The notes: generated by a model not told the origin, from the sequence alone. 64,000 nucleotides of DNA from Verrucomicrobiia bacterium (GCA_035629175.1 DASPIL010000018.1:1-64000), one strand, 5' to 3'; counted from the first letter of the stretch, positions 16,611-25,221 are shown. A program made the numbers and translations.

Positions 16611-17990
16611 TCATACGGCACCACTACTAATTGATTTCACTGCAGCACAAAAGCATTCACCGCGTTCCTGATAGTCTTGAAACTGATCAAAGCTCGAACA
16701 AGCAGGTGAAAGCAAAACTACATCGCCGGGCACCGCATTTCTGGCCGCTTCTGTCACTGCTTCTAACAGTGAATCCATGAGGGTGCAAGGAGTAAACAGG
16801 CCCCACGCTGATCGAATCTTTTCACGCGCTTCTCCAATCAAAAATGCACCCTTCACACGCCGCGAAACCAGCGGGCTGAGCCGATGAAAATCACCCCCGC
16901 TGTCGCGTCCGCCCGCGATCACCCAGACGTTCGGTTTTCCCGCTTCACCAGGCCGCGCCGATTCCAGCGCGCGATGCAAGGCATCGGGATTCGTGGACTT
17001 CGAATCATCGATGAACTGAATGTCCCGCCACTCCCCTGCGATTTGAAAACGATGATCGGCATGTTCGCACTGCTTCAGCGTTTCGACCATCGTCTCGAGC
17101 GGCAGCCGCAGCGCGCGCCCGACAGCCAGCGCCGCCATCAGATTCTCGGCATTGTGCAATCCGCGAAGCTGGCATTGCTGCATGTCGAGCAGGGGTCCTT
17201 CCCAGTTGGGGAACCGGCTGAGAATCAGTCCACGGTCGAGAAACAAATCCGCATCCTGGTCCGCCCCGCTGAACGTGATGATTTTTCCTGGCGGCGTGAT
17301 GCCCGCCGACTGCAGCTGCTTCAGCGCCTCCAGTTGCACAATCGACCAGTCAAACACCTGTTGGTTCCGAAAAAGGTTTCCATACGCCGCCAGAAGATCC
17401 TCGTTCCCTGGGAAACGGCTGCCGTGATCGGGATACGCGTTCAGCAACACCGCTACCGCGGGCCGAAAAAATTGCGTTGCCTGCAGCTGCAAGGCGTTCA
17501 CCTGCAGGATCAGAAAATCCAGCGCCGCCGTTTGGTCGGCAACGCATCCGACTGGATTCGATCGATGTCCCGCCCGCACCGTGGTGCGATGATTCTGCAC
17601 GAGCATCTGCTCGATCAATCCCGCTGTCGTGCCCTTGCCATTGGTTCCCGACACCGCCACTGCAAGACACTTCGAAAGCCGCCATCCCAGTTCCAATTCA
17701 CCAATCATCGAAATATCGCGGTTCGCGATACCGGCCACTCCCGCAGACGCCGGCGCAGCCTCCGGGCTGAGCACAACCAGGTCAAAATGCCCGCGCAGGG
17801 CATCAGCGGTTCCGCGTTGAACCTCGATGCCTTGGCTCCGCAAATCATCAACCGTCGCGGGCGGAACGTCAGCTTCGTCGGCAGCGACCGCCACAACGCG
17901 CGCTCCGGCACGGCGCAACAAGCCCGCCGCGGCCATCCCGCGGGGGTCGAACCCCACCACCAGAACGTTTTTATCAGCCAGGTCGAGCAT
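16611..17990 (-). CDS. murD: UDP-N-acetylmuramoyl-L-alanine--D-glutamate ligase
   Basis: 459 residues, Mur ligase fold. N-terminal Rossmann-like UDP-binding domain (V-L-V-V-G-F-D-P-R-G-M-A near residues 9-20). Central ATPase domain with V-S-G-T-N-G-K-G-T-T P-loop near residue 113. C-terminal domain with D-D-S-K-S-T-N-P-D-A near 330, the MurD-specific block that binds D-Glu and places the reactive phosphate. G-G-R-D-S-G-G-D-F follows. It adds D-Glu to UDP-MurNAc-L-Ala, the product of the missing MurC. mraY lies 25 bases upstream. Confidence 0.96.
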   Translation of the reverse strand: MLDLADKNVLVVGFDPRGMAAAGLLRRAGARVVAVAADEADVPPATVDDLRSQGIEVQRGTADALRGHFDLVVLSPEAAPASAGVAGIANRDISMIGELELGWRLSKCLAVAVSGTNGKGTTAGLIEQMLVQNHRTTVRAGHRSNPVGCVADQTAALDFLILQVNALQLQATQFFRPAVAVLLNAYPDHGSRFPGNEDLLAAYGNLFRNQQVFDWSIVQLEALKQLQSAGITPPGKIITFSGADQDADLFLDRGLILSRFPNWEGPLLDMQQCQLRGLHNAENLMAALAVGRALRLPLETMVETLKQCEHADHRFQIAGEWRDIQFIDDSKSTNPDALHRALESARPGEAGKPNVWVIAGGRDSGGDFHRLSPLVSRRVKGAFLIGEAREKIRSAWGLFTPCTLMDSLLEAVTEAARNAVPGDVVLLSPACSSFDQFQDYQERGECFCAAVKSISSGAV

Positions 17991-18015
17991 CAGGTCAGGT
18001 CGAAGTTGAAGGTGT

Positions 18016-19200
18016 TCATCGGATCTTCAAGGTGCTCAGGGCCACCACCGCAAACAGAATGCAGAGGATGTAAAAGCGCATCACAACTTGTGATTCGTAC
18101 CATCCCATTTTTTCGAAATGATGGTGAATGGGCGCCATGAGGAACACGCGGCGTCCCGTGCCGAAGCGCTTGCGCGTGTACCGGAACCACTGGCGCTGCA
18201 CGATGACGGACACCGCTTCCATTACAAAAACACCACCGGCAATCACCAGAAGGAACGGCTGGTGCACGAGCACTGCCATCAAGCCCAATGCGCCGCCGAG
18301 CGCGAGCGATCCCGTGTCGCCCATGAAGACGCGCGCAGGATGACAGTTAAACCACAGAAACCCCAGCCCCGCGCCTATCATCGCGGCACAGAAAACCGTC
18401 AGCTCGCCCGCCCCCGCCACATAAGGAATCTGCAGATACTCTGCGGCCCTGTAATTCCCCGCCGCATACGTCACAATCAGGAAAACAAAGGAGACGATTA
18501 GCGTGCAGCCAATTGCCAGGCCGTCAAGACCGTCGGTCAGGTTCACCGCGTTCGAACTCCCCACGATGGCAATAGTCGTTAAAATCAGGCCGCCGATGGC
18601 GCCGATCTGAAGCGGGTATTTATAAAATGGCACCATGAGCACGCTGACCAGGTTGCTCGCAATCACATCGCGGCTTTCAGGAAACTTCAGCCAGCTCTGC
18701 GCTGGCAGCTTCCAGAGATACACCGCGACGAACAATCCCAGCGCCACCTGCACCCATAGTTTCACCTGCGGCCGGGTCCCGTGACCGGTCTGTTGCGTGA
18801 TCTTGGCGTAATCGTCATAGAACCCGAGCCCCGCGAGAACCAGCACGGATAGCAGCGTGAGTTCCACGAGCGGATTCCACGCCGTCCAAAGCAATGTCGT
18901 GCTGCTCAGCACTGCCACGATGAGAATTCCACCCATCGTCGGAGTACCTTTCTTGCTGATGATCCGCGTGTCGAATTCACCGTGTTGATCAGCGATGTCC
19001 TTATAGTCCTGGCCGAACTTCAGGCGTTGCAGCCAGCGGATGACTTTTGGCCCCAGCCACCAGCTCAAAGCGAGGGCCGTGACGGCCGCGCCGGCGCTGC
19101 GAACGCTGATGTATCGAAACAGCCGCAAAGCCGAGGTCTGCTCACTCCACGGCGTGCCTTCCGACCAGTCGATCAGTTTTTGGCTTAGGAAATAAAGCAT
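18016..19200 (-). CDS. mraY: Phospho-N-acetylmuramoyl-pentapeptide transferase
   Basis: 394 residues with about ten membrane helices. G-T-P-T-M-G-G-I-L-I near residue 86, D-D-Y-A-K-I (Asp-Asp pair near 130) and N-A-V-N-L-T-D-G-L-D-G-L-A near 215 are the MraY signatures. M-A-P-I-H-H-H-F-E near 350 contains the His cluster, with the Mg-binding D in F-M-G-D-T-G-S-L-A-L-G-G. It transfers phospho-MurNAc-pentapeptide to undecaprenyl phosphate, making lipid I. The ATG overlaps the murF stop by one base (TGATG), so translation is coupled. Confidence 0.97.
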   Translation of the reverse strand: MLYFLSQKLIDWSEGTPWSEQTSALRLFRYISVRSAGAAVTALALSWWLGPKVIRWLQRLKFGQDYKDIADQHGEFDTRIISKKGTPTMGGILIVAVLSSTTLLWTAWNPLVELTLLSVLVLAGLGFYDDYAKITQQTGHGTRPQVKLWVQVALGLFVAVYLWKLPAQSWLKFPESRDVIASNLVSVLMVPFYKYPLQIGAIGGLILTTIAIVGSSNAVNLTDGLDGLAIGCTLIVSFVFLIVTYAAGNYRAAEYLQIPYVAGAGELTVFCAAMIGAGLGFLWFNCHPARVFMGDTGSLALGGALGLMAVLVHQPFLLVIAGGVFVMEAVSVIVQRQWFRYTRKRFGTGRRVFLMAPIHHHFEKMGWYESQVVMRFYILCILFAVVALSTLKIR

Positions 19201-20591
19201 CAGCCCTTCCTCGTCTCGCCCCGCAACAACTCTGAAATACGCTCCAGTCGCGAAGACCTCGAGGCCTTCAACAACACGACATCCCCGGAGCGGACAAAAC
19301 TCTTGATCGCGTCGGCTGCCGGTTCCACGGCCTGGAATTCGAGCACGCGATTGAGCCCCGCCTCGCGTGCCGCCTGGGCCGTCAGCGTCGCCATCTTTCC
19401 GACGGTGAACAGTTGTTCCACCCCGAGCTCGGCCGCACGACGCCCCACTTCCGCATGCGCGCTCGCGGCGTGCTCACCGAGCTCCGCCATGTCGCCCAAC
19501 ACTGCAAGGCGGCGTCCATTGCATGGCACGTCACGCAAGGTTTCCAGCGCGGCCAGAACGGAATCGGCATTGGCGTTATAGGCGTCATCGAGGATGCGCA
19601 CACCGTTGAGGTCCCAAACCTGCAATCGCATTTTCGGCGCCTGGCACTCGGCCAGGCCGCCTCGGATTTCCTTTGGCCCAAGCCCGAGAGCGGCGCCCAC
19701 GGCAATCGCGAGCAAAGCATTCATCACCTGATGCCGCCCAAGAAGCTGGATGCGGTATTCGCCGGAGAAAATGGATTGACGGGATTGCACCTGGAAGGTT
19801 GCGCCGTCGCGATCCACCCGAACGCTGAGAGCACGCCAGTCATTGCCTTCGCCGAATCCCACCCGCACCACGCGCGCCTGCGTCCGCGCGATCAACTGCG
19901 GCGTCCATTCGTTGTCGCCATTCACAAACAACGTCCCATCAGCATGCAGGCATTCGGCGAGGATTCCCTCCTCGCGCACGACGCCGTCGAGATCTCCAAA
20001 AAATTCCAGATGTTCGCGACCGATGTTCGTGATGACGCCGAACGACGGCTGGATCATCCGCACAAGCGGCTGAAGTTCGCCGGGATGGTTCGTGCCCACT
20101 TCGAGCACAGCGACCTGGTGCCGCGACTCAAGCCGCAGCAGGCTTAACGGAACGCCAATGTCGTTGTTAAAACTGGCTTCGCTCCACAGCGTCGCAAGCG
20201 TCTGCCGCAACACAGACGCGATCAACTCCTTGGTCGTGGTCTTTCCGTTCGAGCCGCCGATCGCAACCAGGGGAACGGTGAAGTCAGCGCGGTATCGCCG
20301 CGCCATGGCGCCGAGGGCGAGGCGTGTGTCTTCCACTTCAACGATCGCGCAATCGGGCAGTTCAGGCACGATGCGCCCGCGGTTCACAGCCACCGCCGCA
20401 ATTCCCTTCAATGCCACGTCAGAAATAAAATCATGCGCATCGTGACGCTCGCCAACCAGCGGAACGAACAGATCGCCAGCCTGCGCCGATCGCGAGTCCG
20501 TGCAAACACGGCGGATCGGCATGTCAGGCAAACCCCGGCGCTCCCTGCCGCCACAGGCATCGACAAAAAATTTCAAACTGCGAACGTCCAT
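19200..20591 (-). CDS. murF: UDP-N-acetylmuramoyl-tripeptide--D-alanyl-D-alanine ligase
   Basis: 463 residues, Mur ligase fold. The N-terminal part carries D-S-R-S-A-Q-A-G-D-L-F-V-P (residues 32-44), shared by MurE/MurF. The P-loop G-G-S-N-G-K-T-T-T-K-E lies near residue 113. The D-D-A-Y-N-A-N-A-D-S block near 335 and G-D-M-A-E-L-G near 363 are MurF-type and distinguish it from MurE, which would have a DNP(R) diamino-acid motif. It adds D-Ala-D-Ala to the tripeptide nucleotide. It follows ftsI directly; murE, normally between ftsI and murF, is absent. Confidence 0.95.
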   Translation of the reverse strand: MDVRSLKFFVDACGGRERRGLPDMPIRRVCTDSRSAQAGDLFVPLVGERHDAHDFISDVALKGIAAVAVNRGRIVPELPDCAIVEVEDTRLALGAMARRYRADFTVPLVAIGGSNGKTTTKELIASVLRQTLATLWSEASFNNDIGVPLSLLRLESRHQVAVLEVGTNHPGELQPLVRMIQPSFGVITNIGREHLEFFGDLDGVVREEGILAECLHADGTLFVNGDNEWTPQLIARTQARVVRVGFGEGNDWRALSVRVDRDGATFQVQSRQSIFSGEYRIQLLGRHQVMNALLAIAVGAALGLGPKEIRGGLAECQAPKMRLQVWDLNGVRILDDAYNANADSVLAALETLRDVPCNGRRLAVLGDMAELGEHAASAHAEVGRRAAELGVEQLFTVGKMATLTAQAAREAGLNRVLEFQAVEPAADAIKSFVRSGDVVLLKASRSSRLERISELLRGETRKG

Positions 20592-20619
20592 ACTCAGTCA
20601 ACCATCTGATCCCGCATTT

Positions 20620-22509
20620 TCATTGGGTCACCGCGACTCGCGGCTGTTCGGTTTGTGTGATGGTCTCCGGCGTCGTTTTCTTCTCCTGGATGTCGGGTTT
20701 GATGTTTAGATAACTTGCCACACGCTCAGCGATCCTTCGAAACGCGGGCGCCGCAACCTGTCCCCCGTAATAGCCTTCCTTGGGTTCGTCGAGCACCACT
20801 GAGATGCACAATTCCGGGTTGCCGGCTGGAAAAAAGCCGATGAACGAGGAGATGTATTTTCCGCGCACATAGCGGCCATCCTCGACCTTCTGAGCTGTTC
20901 CCGTTTTGCCCGCCACCGTATAATGCGTGAGCGCTGCTTTCGGCGCAGTTCCGTTCGTCGATACCACGTCCTTGAGCGCATCCGTGATCTCGGCCGCGGC
21001 GTGTTCGCTGACAACACGGCGGATGACTTGCGGGCTGTAGCGGGCCACCACGTTTCCCTGATAATCCTCCAGCCGGTCGACGAGCATCGGGCGCATCAGT
21101 GTTCCCCCGTTTGCAATCGTGTTCATTGCCATCAGCATCTGCAGCCTCGTGACGGCAATGCCGTGTCCCATCGGAATCTGGGCGATCGTGACCTTGCTCC
21201 ACTTCTTGACGGGATGAACAATGCCGCGCACTTCGCCGGGCAGCGTGATGCCTGTGCGCTCGCCGAAGCCAAAGAGGCCGAGATATTCATAGAGACGATG
21301 TTCGCCCATTCGGATTCCCACTTTCGCTGAACCGATGTTCGACGACTTCATCACAATCTCGCGAACGCTCAGTGCGCCGTACTTTTCATGGTCATGCAGC
21401 ACGCGCCCGCCATAAAGGAACCGCCCGCGCTCACAATCGAACACGTCCTCAAGCCCGATGATTCCGTCGTTCAAGCCGCCTGAAATGACCAGTATCTTGA
21501 ACGTTGATCCAGGCTCAACGACGTCGCTGATGATCCGGTTCCGCCGGGCATCGGGCGGATACGCGCCGGGATTGTTCGGATCGAAGGTCGGATAAGTCGC
21601 CATCGCCAGAACCTCGCCAGTCTGGGGCCGGGTCACGATGGCGGACGCACTGATCGGCGTGTGCTTTTCCATCGTTTCGGCAAGAACCGATTCCACGACG
21701 TTTTGGATGAACGAATCAATCGTCAGAACCACGTTGATTCCCTCGCGCGGTTCAACATCCTGTTCGCGAAATGAAACGAGTTCACGGCCGCGCCGGTCAG
21801 TTTCAGTCAGGCGCCAGCCGGGAACTCCACTGAGCTTCGAGTTCATCATCAGCTCGATTCCGTCGCGCCCCTGGATTTCGTTGATCAGGTGTTCGTCAAT
21901 GCGGCGTTCGGCGGTGCTGGCGAATCCGAGCACATGGGCGGCAAGCGTCTGGTTGGGATAAACGCGAATCGGATAGTCCTCGCTGAACACCGACTTCTGC
22001 CGAAGGCTGCGATAGAACGCCTGCTCGTTGCGCGAAAGCGATCGCTCATCGATGCCCAGATTCAGATTGGTCATCGCCGCGCGAACGGCTTCCCATGTTT
22101 CGACAGGAACACGGGTTTTCAAACGCACGTAGGAGTTCGTGATCGTGAGGCCCTGGCTGTTGACCCGCGTGCGCGGAACCAATTTTTCGCCGAGCTCCTG
22201 CTCAGGAATCCCGAGCAGCGGCGCGAGTGCTCGCGCCACTTCCGGTGCGTGCGACCCGATCAACGTCGGGTCCGCACAGACCACCTTCACGTTGACGCTC
22301 GTGGCCAGCAGGTTTCCATTCGCGTCCAGAATATCGCCCCGTCGCGGCTCGAACAGGTATTCGCGATGGGTGTTCTGCTGGGCGAGCGCTTTGAGCCGGC
22401 CGTGGCGGAGCACCTGCAGGTCGACAAGGCGGTACGCGAGCGCCGCGAGGCAGAGCGTCAGGAGGAGCCCGAGCCCGAGCAACCGCTTGAATTGTAATTG
22501 CTTCGCCAT
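20620..22509 (-). CDS. ftsI: Class B penicillin-binding protein FtsI (division transpeptidase)
   Basis: 629 residues. A short cytoplasmic tail and one membrane helix (about 10-30, L-L-G-L-G-L-L-L-T-L-C-L-A-A-L-A-Y) precede the pedestal domain with R-G-D-I-L-D-A-N-G near residue 57. The transpeptidase has all three motifs: S-T-F-K (active Ser, near 335), S-S-N (near 390) and K-T-G-T-A (near 535). No PASTA domain is seen. It cross-links septal peptidoglycan in the periplasm with FtsW. It lies downstream of ftsL after an unusually long 191-base gap with repeats. Confidence 0.96.
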   Translation of the reverse strand: MAKQLQFKRLLGLGLLLTLCLAALAYRLVDLQVLRHGRLKALAQQNTHREYLFEPRRGDILDANGNLLATSVNVKVVCADPTLIGSHAPEVARALAPLLGIPEQELGEKLVPRTRVNSQGLTITNSYVRLKTRVPVETWEAVRAAMTNLNLGIDERSLSRNEQAFYRSLRQKSVFSEDYPIRVYPNQTLAAHVLGFASTAERRIDEHLINEIQGRDGIELMMNSKLSGVPGWRLTETDRRGRELVSFREQDVEPREGINVVLTIDSFIQNVVESVLAETMEKHTPISASAIVTRPQTGEVLAMATYPTFDPNNPGAYPPDARRNRIISDVVEPGSTFKILVISGGLNDGIIGLEDVFDCERGRFLYGGRVLHDHEKYGALSVREIVMKSSNIGSAKVGIRMGEHRLYEYLGLFGFGERTGITLPGEVRGIVHPVKKWSKVTIAQIPMGHGIAVTRLQMLMAMNTIANGGTLMRPMLVDRLEDYQGNVVARYSPQVIRRVVSEHAAAEITDALKDVVSTNGTAPKAALTHYTVAGKTGTAQKVEDGRYVRGKYISSFIGFFPAGNPELCISVVLDEPKEGYYGGQVAAPAFRRIAERVASYLNIKPDIQEKKTTPETITQTEQPRVAVTQ

Positions 22510-22700
22510 CTAAAAAGACCAGCCGCCCGCGGCGGTCGGTTCCTCAAACGACGGCGTCACGAGCGGCGGTTTAAAGTGTTTCATCAGCCTGGAGAGGGTT
22601 GGATCATCTGAGCTGCCAACCGCTCGTGGCTATCGGTTCCTCACGACAGCGCACGAGCGGCGGCAAAATCCATTCTCAAGTTTTCGTCATGCGTCGGTTT
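22510..22700 (-). repeat. ftsL-ftsI gap with imperfect direct repeats and alternative hairpins
   Basis: Two imperfect copies, 22535-22569 and 22632-22663, share CGGTTCCTCA and CACGAGCGGCGG. CCGCTCGTG at 22620-22628 is the exact complement of CACGAGCGG in the second copy (22652-22660) and also pairs with the same word in the first copy (22559-22567), giving two mutually exclusive stems in the mRNA. No ORF of note fills the gap. Confidence 0.65.
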
Positions 22701-23102
22701 TCAATGTTCCGCATATTGTTTGCCGGTGTCTGATTTCACGTGCTGCGCTTCCCCTGCGGGTTCCTTCAAAACCCATTTCTGCGACGGAACCGCTGGAACC
22801 AGCCCCAAATTCAATTCTTTGATCTTTGCTTCCAAAAACCGGGGCAGATGCATCATCGCAAGCTGGTTTCGCAGCTTCACGTTTTGCGCCTTCAAAGCAT
22901 CGAGCTCCTGCTCGCTCCGGCGAATTTGCAGCGCCAGTTCTTCGATCTGCCCCTTCTGCCATACGTATCCCACGCCCGAGCCGCCAATGAGCAGGCAAAG
23001 CAGGAACGCCTTGATTGCCGGTCCAAACCGGATCGCTGCCGTCTGCGTTCTTCTGTTTCGAGCCATGTTGCCAGCGGAGGCTGGTATTTGTGGCCCCGCC
23101 AC
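22701..23102 (-). CDS. ftsL: Cell division protein FtsL-like
   Basis: 133 residues, or 121 if the ATG at 23066 is used. Basic N-terminus (M-A-R-N-R-R-T), one membrane segment (about 30-50, A-F-L-L-C-L-L-I-G-G-S-G-V-G-Y-V-W), then a leucine-spaced coiled coil (about 52-85, I-E-E-L-A-L-Q-I-R-R-S-E-Q-E-L) of the kind that pairs with FtsB. The tail is Lys/Glu-rich. FtsL has almost no sequence conservation; topology, size and position between rsmH and ftsI support the name. It would activate FtsW/FtsI with FtsQ and FtsB. No ftsB is in the window. Confidence 0.82.
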   Translation of the reverse strand: MAGPQIPASAGNMARNRRTQTAAIRFGPAIKAFLLCLLIGGSGVGYVWQKGQIEELALQIRRSEQELDALKAQNVKLRNQLAMMHLPRFLEAKIKELNLGLVPAVPSQKWVLKEPAGEAQHVKSDTGKQYAEH

Positions 23103-23147
23103 ACCCAGCCATCCGTCATTCCGTTTCTCCGATGTTCCATCACTGCA

Positions 23148-24086
23148 TCAAACCAACCCGGCCTTCTCCATCACGCGCAGCTGCGCACTGCGGCTGCGCG
23201 GGTTCTCTGCCAGTTCCTCGTCACCCGGCAAAATCGCTTTTCGCGAAACCCATTTCAGCTCAGGCACCTTCGGCTGCCGCAGTTCGGGAACATCCACTTC
23301 GCCTGGAAACGTGTAGTCGCGCGCGTGCGTCCGCCCGAATTCCTTCACCACGCGATCTTCCAGCGAATGAAACGTGATCACCGCCAGCCGTCCGCCTGCC
23401 TTCAAGATCTGCAACGACGCTTCCAAACCGCGATTCAAAGAGCCGATTTCATCATTCACTGCAATTCGCAGGGCCTGAAAAACGCGCGTCGCCGGATGCG
23501 CCTTCTTCCCGTGCCGCGGTGCCAGCCTTTCGATCAGGTCCGCGAGCTGCCGCGTCGTCTCGAACCTGCGGGACTCCCGGTCATGGACGATTGCATGCGC
23601 GAATCGTCTCGATTGCCGCTCGTCACCGTATTCCCAAAAAATCCGCGCGAGCTCCTGGCCCCTCGCCGTGTTGACCAGTTCCGCCGCCGTCAACGCCTGC
23701 CGCGTGTCCATGCGCATGTCCAGCGGCCCGTCCTGCTGAAAACTGAATCCCCGCTCCGCGACATCCAGCTGCGGCGAACTCACCCCGAGATCCAGCAAAA
23801 CGCCATCGCATCGATTTGCAGGCAACCACTCTGTCAGTTCCGAAAAATTGCAGCGGCGCAGCTCGAACCGCCCCGCAAACCGGCTCAACCGCTGCCTGCC
23901 ATTCTCAATCGCGGCGCCATCGCGATCGCATCCATACAACCATCCAGTCGGTGAACTCCTGTCCAATATGGCTTCCGCGTGTCCAGCCCCACCGAGGGTC
24001 CCGTCGGCGTAGACCCCACCCGGCTTCGGGGACAGCGCGTTCAGCACTTCCGCCATCATCACCGGCTTGTGGACGAAATCGGGCAC
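23148..24086 (-). CDS. rsmH: 16S rRNA (cytosine(1402)-N(4))-methyltransferase
   Basis: 312 residues starting at GTG, giving the standard N-terminus H-K-P-V-M-M-A-E-V-L. Class I SAM fold: Y-A-D-G-T-L-G-G-A-G-H-A-E-A-I-L near residues 21-36 binds SAM. C-D-R-D-G-A-A-I, D-G-V-L-L-D-L-G-V-S-S-P-Q-L-D and F-Q-A-L-R-I-A-V-N-D-E are RsmH/MraW signatures. I-T-F-H-S-L-E-D-R-V-V-K near 245 is the catalytic block. It methylates N4 of C1402 in the decoding centre of 16S rRNA. As in most bacteria it follows mraZ, though one unknown gene intervenes. Confidence 0.97.
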   Translation of the reverse strand: MPDFVHKPVMMAEVLNALSPKPGGVYADGTLGGAGHAEAILDRSSPTGWLYGCDRDGAAIENGRQRLSRFAGRFELRRCNFSELTEWLPANRCDGVLLDLGVSSPQLDVAERGFSFQQDGPLDMRMDTRQALTAAELVNTARGQELARIFWEYGDERQSRRFAHAIVHDRESRRFETTRQLADLIERLAPRHGKKAHPATRVFQALRIAVNDEIGSLNRGLEASLQILKAGGRLAVITFHSLEDRVVKEFGRTHARDYTFPGEVDVPELRQPKVPELKWVSRKAILPGDEELAENPRSRSAQLRVMEKAGLV

Positions 24087-24104
24087 TTCGCATCGGCTCC
24101 TCGC

Positions 24105-24674
24105 TCAGGACCTGATCAGCTCAGGCGTTTCGGGCGATGGTCCCGCCGCAGGAGTTTCCGTTTTTTCCTGCACGGCAATCTTGACTGGAACCACCTCAAC
24201 ATCCGCCTCGCTCAGGTCGTTTCGAACCACGCGTATGCGTTCCAGCGAGAGCTCGCCCTGCACGGGACCTTTATCAAAGCGGGCAATCCCGGTGTGGTTG
24301 CGCGGCTGACGCCAGCTGAGCGGATTCAGGCGTTTGAAAAAACTTTTCCAGCGGGCGCCACCTTGTGGTTTCGCTGCTGTCACAACAGCCACGGGTTTCG
24401 TCACCGCCGCTGGCCCGCAAATCTCCGGCTTCGGCGGCATCGCGGTCTCCATCGCTTTTGGCAAAACTTCGTTGACGGGCCTCGACGCCCCGGTTTCGTG
24501 CGGCAGGCGGCGATTGAACTCCGCCTGGACCGCTTGCGAACGCGCGGACGTGAACGGATTCTTTTCCGAACCAAATTTTGGCAGCCGATTCTTCTCGCGC
24601 ATTGCGTAACGGCTCTCACCGTCGTGCAGCCCGATCAGGCTCTTTCCCGATGTCAACAATCGTCCAAGGCTCAT
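24105..24674 (-). CDS. Unknown protein between mraZ and rsmH
   Basis: 189 residues, not recognised. The N-terminus (L-G-R-L-L-T-S-G-K-S-L-I-G-L-H-D-G) is hydrophobic/glycine-rich but too short and polar to be a clear membrane helix. Residues 35-110 are polar with Pro/Ala/Lys. A compact basic patch follows (W-K-S-F-F-K-R-L-N-P-L-S-W-R near 108-121), then L-S-L-E-R-I-R-V-V-R-N-D-L-S-E-A-D-V-E-V-V-P-V. The C-terminus is Pro/Glu/Thr-rich. It is 3 bases after mraZ and 18 before rsmH, so it is fully embedded in the unit and presumably expressed with it. A division or envelope role is guilt by association only. Confidence 0.85.
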   Translation of the reverse strand: MSLGRLLTSGKSLIGLHDGESRYAMREKNRLPKFGSEKNPFTSARSQAVQAEFNRRLPHETGASRPVNEVLPKAMETAMPPKPEICGPAAVTKPVAVVTAAKPQGGARWKSFFKRLNPLSWRQPRNHTGIARFDKGPVQGELSLERIRVVRNDLSEADVEVVPVKIAVQEKTETPAAGPSPETPELIRS

Positions 24675-24677
24675 GGC

Positions 24678-25142
24678 TTACTCCATCATCTTGAATGCTT
24701 CCTGCGCCATGATGGCGTCAGAAGCACGAACACGGTCGTATCGCTCTGGATTCCAAATCTCAAAGCGGTCGAGCAACCCAACGAGGACGGCCTCGTCTTG
24801 AATCCCTGCCGCCTTCGCCATTCCTTCGGGCAGGCAAATGCGGCCGCCCTTGTCCAGCGTGACTTGTTCCGACTCGCTGCCGATGAACCGTTTGAGAACG
24901 ACCTTGTTCGGATCGCCATTGGGCATCGCATCGATGTCGCGCATGAGTTCCGCCATTTCCTTGGGAGGCAGGACTCGCAAACAGGGTCCTTCCTTCGCCT
25001 TCGGCCAGAGCATCAGTGTGAACTCAACACTCGCGTCGGCTGGCCGCCATTTCGCCGGGACCTGAACACGCCGCTTCTCATCCACTCCATGTCGATAGAG
25101 CGAATTGTAGTAAGTCGGTGCATTGATTGCGTCGTCGGCCAC
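24678..25142 (-). CDS. mraZ: Transcriptional regulator MraZ
   Basis: 154 residues starting at GTG. Two AbrB-like (SpoVT) halves: the first has V-D-E-K-R-R-V-Q-V-P-A-K-W (residues 20-32) and the second L-D-K-G-G-R-I-C-L-P-E-G-M near residue 95. Each contains the D-x-x-x-R motif typical of MraZ. Members form ring-shaped oligomers and bind short direct repeats upstream of their own gene, controlling the dcw operon. The N-terminal 15 residues before the first half are longer than usual. A promoter with four matching decameric repeats lies 33-72 bases upstream of the start codon. Confidence 0.95.
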   Translation of the reverse strand: MADDAINAPTYYNSLYRHGVDEKRRVQVPAKWRPADASVEFTLMLWPKAKEGPCLRVLPPKEMAELMRDIDAMPNGDPNKVVLKRFIGSESEQVTLDKGGRICLPEGMAKAAGIQDEAVLVGLLDRFEIWNPERYDRVRASDAIMAQEAFKMME

Positions 25143-25174
25143 TTATTCACAGCAGTTTGGCGAAGTGCAATTTC

Positions 25175-25214
25175 GCCCCACCACGCCCCACTTTAAACCA
25201 CTTCAAGCCACTTC
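25175..25214 (-). promoter_or_regulatory. Probable MraZ operator: four decameric direct repeats
   Basis: On the minus strand four repeats follow one another with an exact 10-base period: GAAGTGGCTT (25214-25205), GAAGTGGTTT (25204-25195), AAAGTGGGGC (25194-25185) and GTGGTGGGGC (25184-25175). The shared core G-TGG recurs on the same helical face. MraZ proteins are known to bind short G-rich direct repeats (TGGGN or AAAGTG type) upstream of mraZ, so this is the expected site. Confidence 0.85.
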
Positions 25215-25221
25215 GTGTCAA
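25192..25221 (-). promoter_or_regulatory. Putative dcw promoter
   Basis: Minus strand: TTGACA (25221-25216), 18-base spacer, TTTAAA (25197-25192). The first repeats of the MraZ operator fill the spacer and the third runs over the -10, so bound MraZ would block RNA polymerase. The leader to the mraZ GTG would be about 40 bases. Confidence 0.65.
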
